Counted from the first letter of the stretch, positions 54,339 through 63,734 are shown. The stretch is DNA of 64,000 nucleotides from Flavobacterium sp. CS20 (GCF_018080005.1 NZ_CP073015.1:558001-622000); one strand, 5' to 3'. Numbers and translations: made by a program. The notes: a model not told the origin generated them from the letters alone.

Positions 54339-57011
54339 ATGAAAATTTTTACCAATATTTTTTTAATACTTTTTGCTACAATTTCATTTGGTCAAAATAA
54401 CTTTTGGCAAAATAAAGATTTGAATAGCATACCCGATGAAGATATTATTAATTACGACACTCAAGTCAATCGTTTTAGTGTTTTTGAACTTGATAAAATC
54501 GCTTTGTCAATGGCTTTAAAAGACGCACCATTAAGATTTGATGAAAATTCATCTGATGTTTTAATTCAGGTTCCTTATTCTGATGAAAAATTTGGAATAT
54601 TTGAAATTTTCGAAGTTCAAACATTAGCTCCAAGTTTAGCATTAAAATATCCAAACATCAAATCTTATATTGGGAAACATAGAGGTTCAAATTCAGATCG
54701 ATTAAGGTTAACCATTACTCCACAAGGCGTTTTTGTAAAAATATTTAGTTCAACTGGATCCATTTACATAAATCCTATGACCCAAAATGGATTGTTTTAT
54801 AAAGTCTTTTACGCTAAAGATGCTGTTTTTCCTGATTTTAATTGTGATTTTGAGTCTATTATTGAGAATGCTATCATCTCTAATTCATCCTCATCAGTTG
54901 ATGCAGTAAATGTAGTGGATGATTCTACTTTTAGAATTTATCGCCTAGCTGGAGCGACTAATGGTGAATACTCAACTTTTCACGTTAATCAAGCTGGAAT
55001 CTCTTCTGGAACCACAAATCAAAAAAAATCTGCAATTCTTGCGACCATGACAGTTTCTTTAGATAGAGTAAATGGGATTCTTGAAAATGAAATAGCAGTA
55101 AATCTTCAATTTATATCAAATACAGATAGTTTTATATTTTTAGATCCAACTACGGATCCTTATTCAGACCCTAATAGTACAAACGTAATACTTAATGAAA
55201 ATAATAATTTTATGCCAGGAGCTGTTGGTGATGCCAATTACGATATTGGACATGTTTTTACGACAGCACCAGGAGGAGTTGCATTTGTTGGTGCTTTGTG
55301 TAATGACGCAATTAAGGCAGGTGGGGTTTCTGGTTCATCAAGTCCAGTTGGTGATGGTTTTGATTTAATATTAGCACATGAAATAGGTCACCAATTAGGG
55401 GCATCTCACTCTTATAATAATTCCTGTAATGGCAATCGTTCAGATAATTCGGTTTATGAAGTTGGTAGTGGAGTAACTATTATGTCTTACGCAGGTATTT
55501 GTAGTCCAAACGTACAAAATAGTCGATTTGATTATTATCACTCAGGAAGTTTGTTACAAATTTTTAGTGTGATTTCTAACACTTCTTGTGCTCAAACTAG
55601 CACAATATCAAATAATCCACCAACGATAACACCAAACTCCAACTATACAATACCTAAAAGAACACCTTTTGTTTTAGATGCTCAGGCTACAGATATTGAT
55701 GGTGATGACTTAACCTATAACTGGGAACAATTTGATAATCAAATAAGCATTCAGCCACCTACTTCTAGTTCAGTAAATGGACCATTATTTAGAAATTTTA
55801 GACCTTCAACATCTTCATTAAGGTATTTTCCTAAAATAGAAACTATTTTAAATAATCAAAATCAAACAACTTGGGAAGTACTCCCTAATGTCGTTCGTTC
55901 AATGAATTTTGTCGTCGTGGCTAGAGATAATAATATATTAGGTGGTCAAAACACTCAGGATTTATTAACTGTTAATGTAGCAAATGCGGGTCCATTTAGA
56001 GTAACTTCTCAAGATATATCTGGAATTTCATGGTCTCCAGGGTCAACTCAAACTATTACTTGGAATGTTGCTGGAACTGATGCTAATGGGATTAATGCTA
56101 ATCAAGTAGATATTTTACTTTCTACAAATGAAGGTGTAACCTTTGAGCATGTATTAGCTCAAAATACACCAAATGACGGTAGTGAAAATATTACAGTTCC
56201 TTTTGGAGTGGTTGGTAATAAATCAAGAATTATGGTTAAAGCTTCAAATAATATATTTTTCTCCCTAAATGAAGAATTTATTTCTGTTAATGCTATTTGT
56301 GAAGAAGCAAGTAACAATTCTGTAACAGGGATTCCTGATGGTTTAGGCTTATTTGGACCTTCTCCTGGCACGCCTGGAGAGTCTGTTATCAATATCAGTC
56401 AAGATGATATTGTTGATAATCTATCAGTGAATCTTACATTAAACCATGACAGTTTAAGCGATATTGATGTGGAGTTGGAATCTCCTGATGGAGACATTGT
56501 TCAATTATGGAGTCATGATTTATGTAGTGCTAATGGACTTGATTTGAGGTTCGTAAGTGGTGGTAACCCACTTCCTACTAGTGGTTGTGAAAGTATTATT
56601 ACTGGAAATTTTGAGCCTGTAGGTTCTCTTTCTGATTTTAAAAACACCAGTACTTTGGGAAATTGGACTTTGAGAGTGACTGACTTTTTTGTTGGTAATT
56701 TGGGAAATATAAACTCTTGGTCTATTGAGGTTTGTTCTGCTGAATTTTTAGATTCAGAAGATTTTAATAAAGATATTTTTACGCTTTATCCAAACCCCGC
56801 CAACGGTTTTGTTATTCTTCAGTTTAATCAAACTTCTGAAAATGCAGATGTGAAAATCTACGATTTGAATGGTCGTCTTGTTAAGCATAAAATACTTGAT
56901 AATTTTTCACAATCCCAAAGGCTTGATATCAATGAATTAAATAGAGGTATCTATCTTGTAAAGGTTAATCAAAATATTTCTCAAACGGTCAAGAAACTAA
57001 TAGTTAATTAA
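54339..57011 (+). CDS. Secreted M12B-like zinc metalloprotease with P-domain and T9SS sorting tail (second paralogue)
   Basis: An 890-residue exported protease with a signal peptide (MKIFTNIFLILFATISFGQ). The zinc site is HEIGHQLGASH starting at His347, and the Met-turn is intact in TIMSYAGIC. Domain order matches the first paralogue: prodomain, catalytic domain, beta-sandwich middle, P-domain (NHDSLSDIDVELESPDG) and T9SS tail (FTLYPNPANGFVILQF, ending KKLIVN). The two genes arose by tandem duplication and have diverged throughout. Substrates are unknown; extracellular protein degradation is likely. Confidence 0.92.
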   Translation: MKIFTNIFLILFATISFGQNNFWQNKDLNSIPDEDIINYDTQVNRFSVFELDKIALSMALKDAPLRFDENSSDVLIQVPYSDEKFGIFEIFEVQTLAPSLALKYPNIKSYIGKHRGSNSDRLRLTITPQGVFVKIFSSTGSIYINPMTQNGLFYKVFYAKDAVFPDFNCDFESIIENAIISNSSSSVDAVNVVDDSTFRIYRLAGATNGEYSTFHVNQAGISSGTTNQKKSAILATMTVSLDRVNGILENEIAVNLQFISNTDSFIFLDPTTDPYSDPNSTNVILNENNNFMPGAVGDANYDIGHVFTTAPGGVAFVGALCNDAIKAGGVSGSSSPVGDGFDLILAHEIGHQLGASHSYNNSCNGNRSDNSVYEVGSGVTIMSYAGICSPNVQNSRFDYYHSGSLLQIFSVISNTSCAQTSTISNNPPTITPNSNYTIPKRTPFVLDAQATDIDGDDLTYNWEQFDNQISIQPPTSSSVNGPLFRNFRPSTSSLRYFPKIETILNNQNQTTWEVLPNVVRSMNFVVVARDNNILGGQNTQDLLTVNVANAGPFRVTSQDISGISWSPGSTQTITWNVAGTDANGINANQVDILLSTNEGVTFEHVLAQNTPNDGSENITVPFGVVGNKSRIMVKASNNIFFSLNEEFISVNAICEEASNNSVTGIPDGLGLFGPSPGTPGESVINISQDDIVDNLSVNLTLNHDSLSDIDVELESPDGDIVQLWSHDLCSANGLDLRFVSGGNPLPTSGCESIITGNFEPVGSLSDFKNTSTLGNWTLRVTDFFVGNLGNINSWSIEVCSAEFLDSEDFNKDIFTLYPNPANGFVILQFNQTSENADVKIYDLNGRLVKHKILDNFSQSQRLDINELNRGIYLVKVNQNISQTVKKLIVN

Positions 57012-57136
57012 GATTTCCTCAGAAAGTCAGAATTTAAAGTTATAGATTTCGGCAGGTTTTACAAGATTTGTTATAAATAGAATGGTTCCAATCCAACTAT
57101 TTAAAACCGTTGAAACGCTTAGGAGTGTGCATTTTT

Positions 57137-57166
57137 CATAGCCCACGGTTTAAACCGTGGGCTATG
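57137..57166. repeat. Perfect 30-bp palindrome (REP- or MITE-like candidate)
   Basis: Fifteen bases from CATAGCCCACGG to TTT are followed directly by their exact reverse complement, with no loop. It is more GC-rich than its surroundings. No T run follows on either strand, so it is not a classical terminator. It lies 38 bases from a transposase remnant. Copies elsewhere in the genome would show a REP-type or miniature-element repeat. Confidence 0.75.
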
Positions 57167-57204
57167 GTTTACAAATATTCGATTGTGAATGATTTATCCA
57201 TTTT

Positions 57205-57423
57205 CTATGATTTCAATTTCTTCTTGAGTCCATAAGCTTGTTTGACTTGCCCAAATTTCCCTTCTATTTGGTTTCTCTCATTATATTCTTCTATCTGTTT
57301 TCTTTTTTGATAATCGGTTAACTCTGGTTTTTCCCTTTTTGGAATTACTGTCATCTCGATATTTATTTCTTTAAACCACTTTTTTTGTCGTATTCCCACG
57401 AGAAACAAAACATAGGTCTTTTT
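57205..57423 (-). pseudogene. Remnant of an IS5/IS1182-type transposase (C-terminal fragment)
   Basis: About 72 codons without a proper start encode the C-terminal end of a DDE transposase. NERNQIEGKFGQVKQAYGL matches the conserved RNxxEGKFGxxKxxYGL stretch that carries the catalytic Glu. KKWFKEINIEM and PKREKPELTDYQKRKQ match the segment before it. The usual sequence after YGL is cut to KKKLKS and a stop. The frame is closed upstream by the stop of the BCCT gene. The 5' two thirds are absent, so this is a dead fragment. Confidence 0.75.
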
Positions 57424-58926
57424 TTATGATGTTTTTTTATTGTTTTTACGATTAAATAGCTCTTTTAAAAATCTGGTAATCATAAAAATACTAAGTATAG
57501 CAAAAGGCAACGATACTATAATAAGAACTTTGCTAACCGTAGATAATACATCTTGATTAGGCATTACAAAGCCGAGATATAACAACCCAATGCTTAGCAA
57601 AAAACATAATATTGCCCAAATAAGTTTATGTAGGTTAAAAGGATTTTGCTTGCCATGGTCAGAAAACATACTCAGCACAAAAATACCTGAATCAAGCGAA
57701 GTAATCAAAAAGCCAAACAATAATATTAAAACAACGATTTGAGTAAGAAAAGCACCACTAAACTGATTTAAAAAAATGGATATTGCTGTAAAAGCAGAAT
57801 TAAAATCGCCAGTTTTAACCACCTGATTATTCACCATATCAATAGCAGTTGAGCCGAAGACAGAAAACCAAAAAAAACTAGCGATAGAAGGCACTAAAAC
57901 ACAACCCCAAATAATTTGTCTATAATTTCGTCCTTTTGAAATTCTAGCAATAAAGACTCCTGTAAAGGGAGCCCAAGCTAACCAAAACGCCCAATAATAA
58001 TAAGTCCAATCGGTTAAAAATGTTTTACCTGGGTTGTAATTCCCCAAAGCTAAACTCAATGACACAAAATTTTTTATGTACTGCCATAAGGCAGAGCTAA
58101 ACGTTTTTATAATGACTAACATATCGCTTTGAACAAATATGAAAATGAGCAAAAGTGTAGTCAGACCTATATTTAAGTTTGAAACAATCTTAATCCCTCT
58201 GTCAAGTCCGAGAATTGAAGAAAAGGTTGATAAAACATAAACAATCAAAACAAGCAATATACTTATATCAAAAGAGTAAGGTAAATCAAACATCAAATTT
58301 GCACTATCTTCAATTTGTTTTACGCCTAAAGCTACGGCAGATACAATACCCGTTATGGTAGCCAATATTGTTAGACCATTAATACTCGTTTTAAAAGTAT
58401 TTGGCATTGATTTAGAAAACAAATTACTAAGTTGAACACTATCTTTTTTATTAAATAAAACATGACCTATGATGAGTGCAAAAACAGTATAAAAAGCCCA
58501 AGCCGTAAATCCCCATTGGAAAAAAGTATATTCAAGTGCCACAATTTTTGATGGGATTTCTCCTTGTATAGGATTGTTTTGATACATGAATACGAGCTCT
58601 TGAACTGCTCTAAATAAAACACCTGCTCCCATACCAGCAGAGTAGAGCATAGCCACCCAAGACCAAAAGCTATAATCAGGTTTAGAATTGCCTAAGCGTA
58701 TTTTACCAAAAGGAGTGATGCCTATGAAAAGCATCAGTAAGACAAATAAAAATCCGATGATTAAATAAAACTGACCAAAAATATCTCTAACAGAAAGAGA
58801 CAAGTTTTTAATAACTTCAAATGTTTCATGAGGAAAAACAAAACAAAAGATAATTAAAATAATGAGAAAAAAGCTGGTATAAATTAAACCCGAAGTTGAC
58901 TTAAAGAGCTTTTTTATTTTGAGCAT
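57424..58926 (-). CDS. BCCT family betaine/choline/carnitine transporter
   Basis: A 500-residue inner-membrane transporter with about twelve hydrophobic segments. The family signature is seen as DWTYYYWAFWLAWAPFTGVF, followed by IARISKGRNYRQI. GMGAGVLFRAV corresponds to the substrate/ion-binding glycine stretch of helix 3. Members take up glycine betaine, choline or carnitine with sodium or protons, usually for osmoprotection, which fits a marine or saline habitat. The C-terminus is short, without a long osmosensing tail. A transposase remnant abuts its 3' end. Confidence 0.9.
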   Translation of the reverse strand: MLKIKKLFKSTSGLIYTSFFLIILIIFCFVFPHETFEVIKNLSLSVRDIFGQFYLIIGFLFVLLMLFIGITPFGKIRLGNSKPDYSFWSWVAMLYSAGMGAGVLFRAVQELVFMYQNNPIQGEIPSKIVALEYTFFQWGFTAWAFYTVFALIIGHVLFNKKDSVQLSNLFSKSMPNTFKTSINGLTILATITGIVSAVALGVKQIEDSANLMFDLPYSFDISILLVLIVYVLSTFSSILGLDRGIKIVSNLNIGLTTLLLIFIFVQSDMLVIIKTFSSALWQYIKNFVSLSLALGNYNPGKTFLTDWTYYYWAFWLAWAPFTGVFIARISKGRNYRQIIWGCVLVPSIASFFWFSVFGSTAIDMVNNQVVKTGDFNSAFTAISIFLNQFSGAFLTQIVVLILLFGFLITSLDSGIFVLSMFSDHGKQNPFNLHKLIWAILCFLLSIGLLYLGFVMPNQDVLSTVSKVLIIVSLPFAILSIFMITRFLKELFNRKNNKKTS

Positions 58927-59017
58927 AATCTACCGCTTTAAAATCACGAAGTTACAAACTTCTCTTGCTTCGGGATAAACTAAGGTTAGATATGTTGATT
59001 TTTATTCAAGAAGATAA

Positions 59018-59063
59018 ACAAAAGACCTTCAGAAAACTATTGGTTGAACTGAAGGTCTTTTGT
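59018..59063 (-). terminator. Terminator downstream of the DUF4136 lipoprotein gene
   Basis: ACAAAAGACCTTCAG and its reverse complement form a perfect 15-bp stem with a 16-base loop. On the minus strand the right arm ends in TCTTTTGTTT, a fair T tract. Confidence 0.75.
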
Positions 59064-59090
59064 GAACAAAACAAAATTGTAACTAAAAAA

Positions 59091-59624
59091 TTACTTTTTG
59101 TCTTCGAGTTGCGGAGGATATTTTTTTAGAATTTCTTTTACAATTTCTTTGATTTTTTCTTCTTTGCGTTCCATATCTTGAGATAAAGCACCTGTGCCAA
59201 GTCCTTGCCAAACCAACTCATTGCGTTCAGCATCAATTAAATCAATAAAAAGTGTACCTTCGGCATTTGCGTAAGAACTGACTCGTCCAGCACCGCCCCA
59301 ATAATAAGGACTCCAACCCCAACCATAGCCAAAATTGTCTTGATACACATTGATTTTCTCTTTTGTTTGAGTAAAAAAACTTACTAATATATCTGGATTT
59401 TCAGATTTGGTCATACCTTTTTGAGAAAGCTCAAAGTCAATAGCCCTTAATATACGCTTTTTATCTAAATCTGATATTTGAGCTTTGTCTATACCTGGTT
59501 TAAAGAATGCATAAGTATTGTATTGATCAAAATTGACTTCTTTATCGTAGTCTGTTGCAACATTAATAGTTGCACAAGAACTAAACAATAAACCAGTTAA
59601 ACATAAAATTAAAAAATTTTTCAT
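59091..59624 (-). CDS. DUF4136 family lipoprotein
   Basis: A 177-residue lipoprotein. The signal peptide ends in the lipobox LLFSSC, so Cys17 should be lipidated. YNTYAFFKPG and NPDILVSFFTQTKEK are DUF4136 marks, followed by a Gly/Trp/Tyr-rich stretch (YGWGWSPYYWGG) and ERNELVWQGLG. The function is unknown; it is probably attached to the outer membrane. Its start overlaps the hutU stop (ATGA), an arrangement that need not reflect a shared pathway. Confidence 0.87.
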   Translation of the reverse strand: MKNFLILCLTGLLFSSCATINVATDYDKEVNFDQYNTYAFFKPGIDKAQISDLDKKRILRAIDFELSQKGMTKSENPDILVSFFTQTKEKINVYQDNFGYGWGWSPYYWGGAGRVSSYANAEGTLFIDLIDAERNELVWQGLGTGALSQDMERKEEKIKEIVKEILKKYPPQLEDKK

Positions 59625-61660
59625 AACAATTTATTTATTTCATCTTCTTTGACTTGTTGAGCTAATGTTACCTTGAGTAAAGGTTCATCTTCCATTGCAC
59701 GCTTAATGGCAAAAATAGCTCCATCATTTCTTGCCCAAGCCCGTCGTGAAATGCCATTATTGACATCCCAATGCAACATACTTTTTAACCGACGTTCTGC
59801 TAGTTTACTACCATCAAGTACCATGCCAAATCCACCGTTGATTACTTCGCCCCAACCTACGCCACCACCGTTGTGGATGCTTACCCAAGTTGCTCCTCTA
59901 AAGCTATCGCCAATGACGTTTTGTATTGACATATCTGCTGTAAACTGGCTTCCATCATAAATATTTGAAGTTTCTCTATACGGCGAATCGGTACCCGAAA
60001 CATCGTGATGATCTCTTCCTAATATCACAGGACCGATTTCTCCTGTTTTTATAGCATCGTTAAAAGCTTTAGCAATTTTCATTCGACCTTCGGCATCAGC
60101 ATATAAAATTCTTGCTTTAGAACCTACTACGAGTTTATTGGCTTTGGCACCTTGTATCCAAGTGATATTATCTTGCATTTGCTGTTTGATTTCAATTGGT
60201 GCATTTTCAGATTGTTGTTGAAGGACTTCACAAGCTAGTTGGTCAGTTTTGTCTAAATCTTCATCCTTTCCACTGGCACAAACCCATCTAAATGGTCCAA
60301 AACCATAATCAAAACACATTGGTCCCATAATGTCTTGAACATAGCTAGGATAAGCAAATTTATCTGGATTTTTGCATTCAGATTTATCAATCATTTTTCC
60401 AGTCTCATTTTTATAAATCTTAGCATTAGCTCTAGAAGCTTCTAATAAAAATGCATTACCATAATCAAAAAAATACGTTCCTTTAGCGGTATGAGCATTG
60501 ATGGCATCAACTTGTTTTCTTAAACTGTCTTGAACTGCTTTTTTGAATTTTTCAGGATTTTTTGCCATTAATTTATTAGATTCTTCATAAGAATAACCCA
60601 CAGGATAGTAACCGCCAGCCCAAGGATTATGTAAAGATGTTTGATCGCTTCCAATGTCAATTTTGATATTTTCTTGGTCAAATATTTTCCATACATCAAC
60701 AATATTTCCTTTGTAAGCTAGAGAAACAACTTCTTTATTTGTTTTTGCTTGTCTTACCCGGTTGCAAAGTTCATCTAAATCTTCGTGAACTTCATCTACC
60801 CAACCTTGCTCGTGCCTCACTTTTATGGCTTTTGGATTAACTTCTGCACATACAGTCACACAACCTGCAATGTTTCCTGCTTTTGGTTGAGCACCACTCA
60901 TACCGCCAAGTCCAGCAGTAACAAATAAACCGCCTCGTGGTGATTTATTGATTTTTCTAAACGCATTTAAAACGGTAATCGTCGTGCCATGAACAATGCC
61001 TTGTGGACCGATATACATATAGCTACCAGCCGTCATCTGTCCGAATTGCGTTACACCAAGGGCGTTGTATTTTTCCCAATCATCGGGTTTAGAATAGTTA
61101 GGTATCATCATGCCGTTTGTAACAACAACTCTTGGTGCTTCAGGATGTGATGGGAATAATCCCATAGGATGACCAGAATACATCACCAAAGTCTGCTCAT
61201 CAGTTATTTCTGAAAGATATTGCATCGTTAATAAATACTGTGCCCAATTTTGAAAAACAGCACCATTCCCACCATAAGTAATTAATTCATGTGGATGTTG
61301 TGCTACTTTCGGATCAAGATTGTTTTGAATCATCAACATGATGGCTTTAGCTTGTTCAGAATGACCTGGATACTCGTCTATTGGTCTGGCATACATTTCA
61401 TAATCTGGTCTAAAGCGATACATATATATACGACCATAAGTGTTTAATTCATCTAAAAACTCTTTAGATAGAACCTCGTGGTGTTGCGGTTCAAAATACC
61501 GTAAAGCATTTTGAAGTGCCAGTTTTTTCTCTTCTATATTCAAAATGTCTTTACGCTTTGGAGCATGATTGACACTGTCATCATAGGGTTTAAAAACAGG
61601 TAATTCATTTGGAATTCCTTGTTTGATTTGAGACTTAAAATCGAGTTTAACTTCAATCAT
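59621..61660 (-). CDS. hutU: Urocanate hydratase, long form
   Basis: A 679-residue NAD-dependent enzyme turning urocanate into imidazolonepropionate in histidine degradation. TYGGNGAVFQNWAQYLLTM, LFVTAGLGGMSGAQ, FGPFRWVCASG (conserved active-site Cys) and GRDHHDVSGTDSPYRET are family motifs. It is longer than the roughly 555-residue enterobacterial type and resembles the 670-residue form with an N-terminal extension. hutI and hutG lie 55 kb away and hutH is not in the window, so the pathway genes are scattered. It lies between a DUF5522 gene and a DUF4136 gene. Confidence 0.94.
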   Translation of the reverse strand: MIEVKLDFKSQIKQGIPNELPVFKPYDDSVNHAPKRKDILNIEEKKLALQNALRYFEPQHHEVLSKEFLDELNTYGRIYMYRFRPDYEMYARPIDEYPGHSEQAKAIMLMIQNNLDPKVAQHPHELITYGGNGAVFQNWAQYLLTMQYLSEITDEQTLVMYSGHPMGLFPSHPEAPRVVVTNGMMIPNYSKPDDWEKYNALGVTQFGQMTAGSYMYIGPQGIVHGTTITVLNAFRKINKSPRGGLFVTAGLGGMSGAQPKAGNIAGCVTVCAEVNPKAIKVRHEQGWVDEVHEDLDELCNRVRQAKTNKEVVSLAYKGNIVDVWKIFDQENIKIDIGSDQTSLHNPWAGGYYPVGYSYEESNKLMAKNPEKFKKAVQDSLRKQVDAINAHTAKGTYFFDYGNAFLLEASRANAKIYKNETGKMIDKSECKNPDKFAYPSYVQDIMGPMCFDYGFGPFRWVCASGKDEDLDKTDQLACEVLQQQSENAPIEIKQQMQDNITWIQGAKANKLVVGSKARILYADAEGRMKIAKAFNDAIKTGEIGPVILGRDHHDVSGTDSPYRETSNIYDGSQFTADMSIQNVIGDSFRGATWVSIHNGGGVGWGEVINGGFGMVLDGSKLAERRLKSMLHWDVNNGISRRAWARNDGAIFAIKRAMEDEPLLKVTLAQQVKEDEINKLL

Positions 61661-61662
61661 AA

Positions 61663-61815
61663 CTATTCAATGTTTTTATTATATCCATAAGGGCAATGCC
61701 GACATCCACTTTTACAGCAATAGCCACGTTTTAAGTGATATTGCTCCGTAAAACAACGGTAGCCTTGTTCTGTGATGTAATAATCGCCTTCTTCTAATGG
61801 AATTATTTTCTTCAT
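61663..61815 (-). CDS. DUF5522 family small Cys-rich protein
   Basis: A 50-residue protein starting MKKIIPLEEGDYYITEQGYR. Its second half, from KRGYCCKSGC to RHCPYGY, has five Cys in all (21, 33, 34, 38, 41). The CCKSGCRHCPYG block matches the small DUF5522 family common in Bacteroidota and suggests metal or Fe-S binding. It ends two bases before the hutU start on the same strand, so the two are probably co-transcribed. A TATTTTTG element ends five bases before its ATG, suggesting a leaderless message. Confidence 0.85.
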   Translation of the reverse strand: MKKIIPLEEGDYYITEQGYRCFTEQYHLKRGYCCKSGCRHCPYGYNKNIE

Positions 61816-61820
61816 AACTA

Positions 61821-61828
61821 CAAAAATA
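61821..61828 (-). promoter_or_regulatory. -7 promoter element TATTTTTG at the DUF5522-hutU start
   Basis: An exact minus-strand TAnnTTTG match five bases (TAGTT) from the ATG, the same spacing as at ctaA. Confidence 0.55.
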
Positions 61829-61862
61829 CATAATTAGAAAGTTTAGGTATTTTAATTAATCT

Positions 61863-61870
61863 TAATTTTG
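61863..61870 (+). promoter_or_regulatory. -7 promoter element TAATTTTG for the ACC deaminase-like gene
   Basis: An exact TAnnTTTG match 23 bases before the ATG. It overlaps the GTG that could otherwise be an upstream start, favouring the ATG. Confidence 0.5.
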
Positions 61871-61893
61871 TGAGACTTTTTAAAAAATCTAAC

Positions 61894-62823
61894 ATGTCTT
61901 TTTTTGACGTTTCATATCACAGTGAAATACAAAATGTATTTTGTGACAAAACCCGACATATTTCTGTTGATATTAAACGCGAAGATCAAATTCATCCCTT
62001 AGTTTCTGGTAATAAATTCAGAAAACTAAAATATAACATCAAACAAGCTTTTTTAGAAAAACATCATACTATATTAACTTATGGTGGTGCATTTTCTAAC
62101 CACATTGCAGCAACGGCATCAGCGACTAAAATTTGCGGATTAAAAAGTATTGGTGTTATCAGAGGCGATGAAATTAAACATAGATTAGAAGAAAATCCAA
62201 ATCACAATCCAACTTTATCATATGCTCAACAGCAAGGAATGCAACTCCATTTTATCAGTCGAAAAATCTATAAAACAAAAGATGAAACTGATGAAATAGA
62301 AAAACTAAGACAAAAATTTGGCTCCTTTTATCGCATTCCTGAAGGTGGATCAAATGCTTTGACCGTCAAAGGCTGTGAAGAAATTTTATCTGATTCTGAC
62401 AAAAAATATGATATAATTGCTTGCTGTGTTGGTACTGGTGGAACGCTTGCAGGAATTATTAACTCTAGCTACAAACATCAAAAAGTGTATGGGTTTTCTG
62501 TTTTAAAAAATCATAATCACCGAGAAATAAATCAATGGACTACAAAGAATAATTGGCAAATATTTCAAGAAGATATTTTTGGAGGTTATGCCAAAACTAA
62601 TAAGGAATTAATAGGGTTTATCAATAGTTTTTATCGACACACATCTATTGAATCAGACCCGATATATACTGGTAAAATGTTTTATCGACTGTGCAAAATG
62701 ATAGAACAAAATCATTTTCCTGAAAACACTAAAATATTAGCTATCCACACAGGTGGTTTACAAGGTGTAGAAGGATTCAATCAGCGACAAATTTTAAAAA
62801 ATAAACTTTGTATCGAGTTTTAA
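61894..62823 (+). CDS. PLP-dependent ACC deaminase / D-cysteine desulfhydrase family protein
   Basis: A 309-residue fold-type II PLP enzyme. The cofactor lysine lies in VSGNKFRKLKYN, and TYGGAFSNHIAATA is the substrate/phosphate region. CCVGTGGTLAGII binds the PLP phosphate. Relatives open 1-aminocyclopropane-1-carboxylate or desulfurate D-cysteine; I cannot tell which is used. I start at the ATG of MSFFDVSYHSEI, since the upstream GTG lies in the promoter. A glucosaminidase gene and hemL follow on the same strand. Confidence 0.85.
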   Translation: MSFFDVSYHSEIQNVFCDKTRHISVDIKREDQIHPLVSGNKFRKLKYNIKQAFLEKHHTILTYGGAFSNHIAATASATKICGLKSIGVIRGDEIKHRLEENPNHNPTLSYAQQQGMQLHFISRKIYKTKDETDEIEKLRQKFGSFYRIPEGGSNALTVKGCEEILSDSDKKYDIIACCVGTGGTLAGIINSSYKHQKVYGFSVLKNHNHREINQWTTKNNWQIFQEDIFGGYAKTNKELIGFINSFYRHTSIESDPIYTGKMFYRLCKMIEQNHFPENTKILAIHTGGLQGVEGFNQRQILKNKLCIEF

Positions 62824-62875
62824 ATTGCTTATCAAAACTTGAATAAGTATATTTACGCCAATAAAATATTTCACC

Positions 62876-63694
62876 TTGAAACATCTAAAATATTTAATTT
62901 ACTTTCTATTAACCGCTCTTATTTTATCATCGTGTGGTTCAAAGAAAAAAAGCGTGCAGACCAAAAGACCACCTCAATCCATATCAAAAACCGAAGGTGT
63001 TACAGAGCAATCTAAAGTATATAATTCTGTGGGTCATGTAAAAAAACCTCCCAAAAACCTTTCGCAAACAGAATCTTACATTTATCAATACGCCGATATC
63101 GCTAAACAAGAAATGAGGCTTTTTGGAATACCAGCAAGCATAACTTTGGCTCAAGGTATTTTAGAATCTGCCAATGGTCAAGGTCAATTAACAAGAAGAT
63201 CTAACAACCATTTTGGAATAAAATGTAATGGCTGGAGAGGTGCAAAAGTTTATCACGATGATGACGAATCTCAAGAATGCTTTAGAAAATACACACATGC
63301 AGAATATTCGTTTAGAGATCATTCATTATTTTTATTTAATAGAAGTCGATATGCTTTTTTGTTTGATTATAAAGTAACAGACTACAAAGATTGGGCTAAA
63401 GGTTTAAAAAAAGCAGGATATGCAACCGATCCAAAATATCCTAAAAAACTCATCGGTTTAATTGAACGCTACGAGCTTTATAAATATGATGAAGAAGTTG
63501 TGAAAGGCAAAAAAAGTAAATTTTCAAAAACAAAAACCGATAAAGTTCCAAAAAAAGAGATTCATGTTGTCCAAAAAGGAGATACATTATACAATATTTC
63601 AATTCAATATGACATTAGCATTGAAAGGTTAAAAAAACTCAATAATCTTAACGGCAGTGAAATTTATATTGGTCAGCACTTAAAATTGAAATAA
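62876..63694 (+). CDS. Glucosaminidase-LysM lipoprotein (peptidoglycan hydrolase)
   Basis: A 272-residue lipoprotein. The signal peptide MKHLKYLIYFLLTALILSSC ends in a lipobox. A glucosaminidase domain (about residues 70-205) has ITLAQGILESANGQG with the catalytic Glu and NNHFGIKC. A LysM repeat closes the protein (about residues 225-272, with HVVQKGDTLYNIS). It should cleave glycan strands of peptidoglycan from the outer-membrane side. The start is TTG; no ATG exists upstream in frame and the signal peptide begins exactly here. hemL follows after 40 bases. Confidence 0.88.
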   Translation: MKHLKYLIYFLLTALILSSCGSKKKSVQTKRPPQSISKTEGVTEQSKVYNSVGHVKKPPKNLSQTESYIYQYADIAKQEMRLFGIPASITLAQGILESANGQGQLTRRSNNHFGIKCNGWRGAKVYHDDDESQECFRKYTHAEYSFRDHSLFLFNRSRYAFLFDYKVTDYKDWAKGLKKAGYATDPKYPKKLIGLIERYELYKYDEEVVKGKKSKFSKTKTDKVPKKEIHVVQKGDTLYNISIQYDISIERLKKLNNLNGSEIYIGQHLKLK

Positions 63695-63734
63695 AACCTT
63701 AAATTTATTATATTAAACTGAAAAATAAGCATTT

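Noticed and set aside
57084..57095. GGTTCCAATCC looks like a tRNA T-arm
   Set aside because: No acceptor, D- or anticodon arm can be folded around it, and the T-loop base after TTC is wrong for a tRNA.
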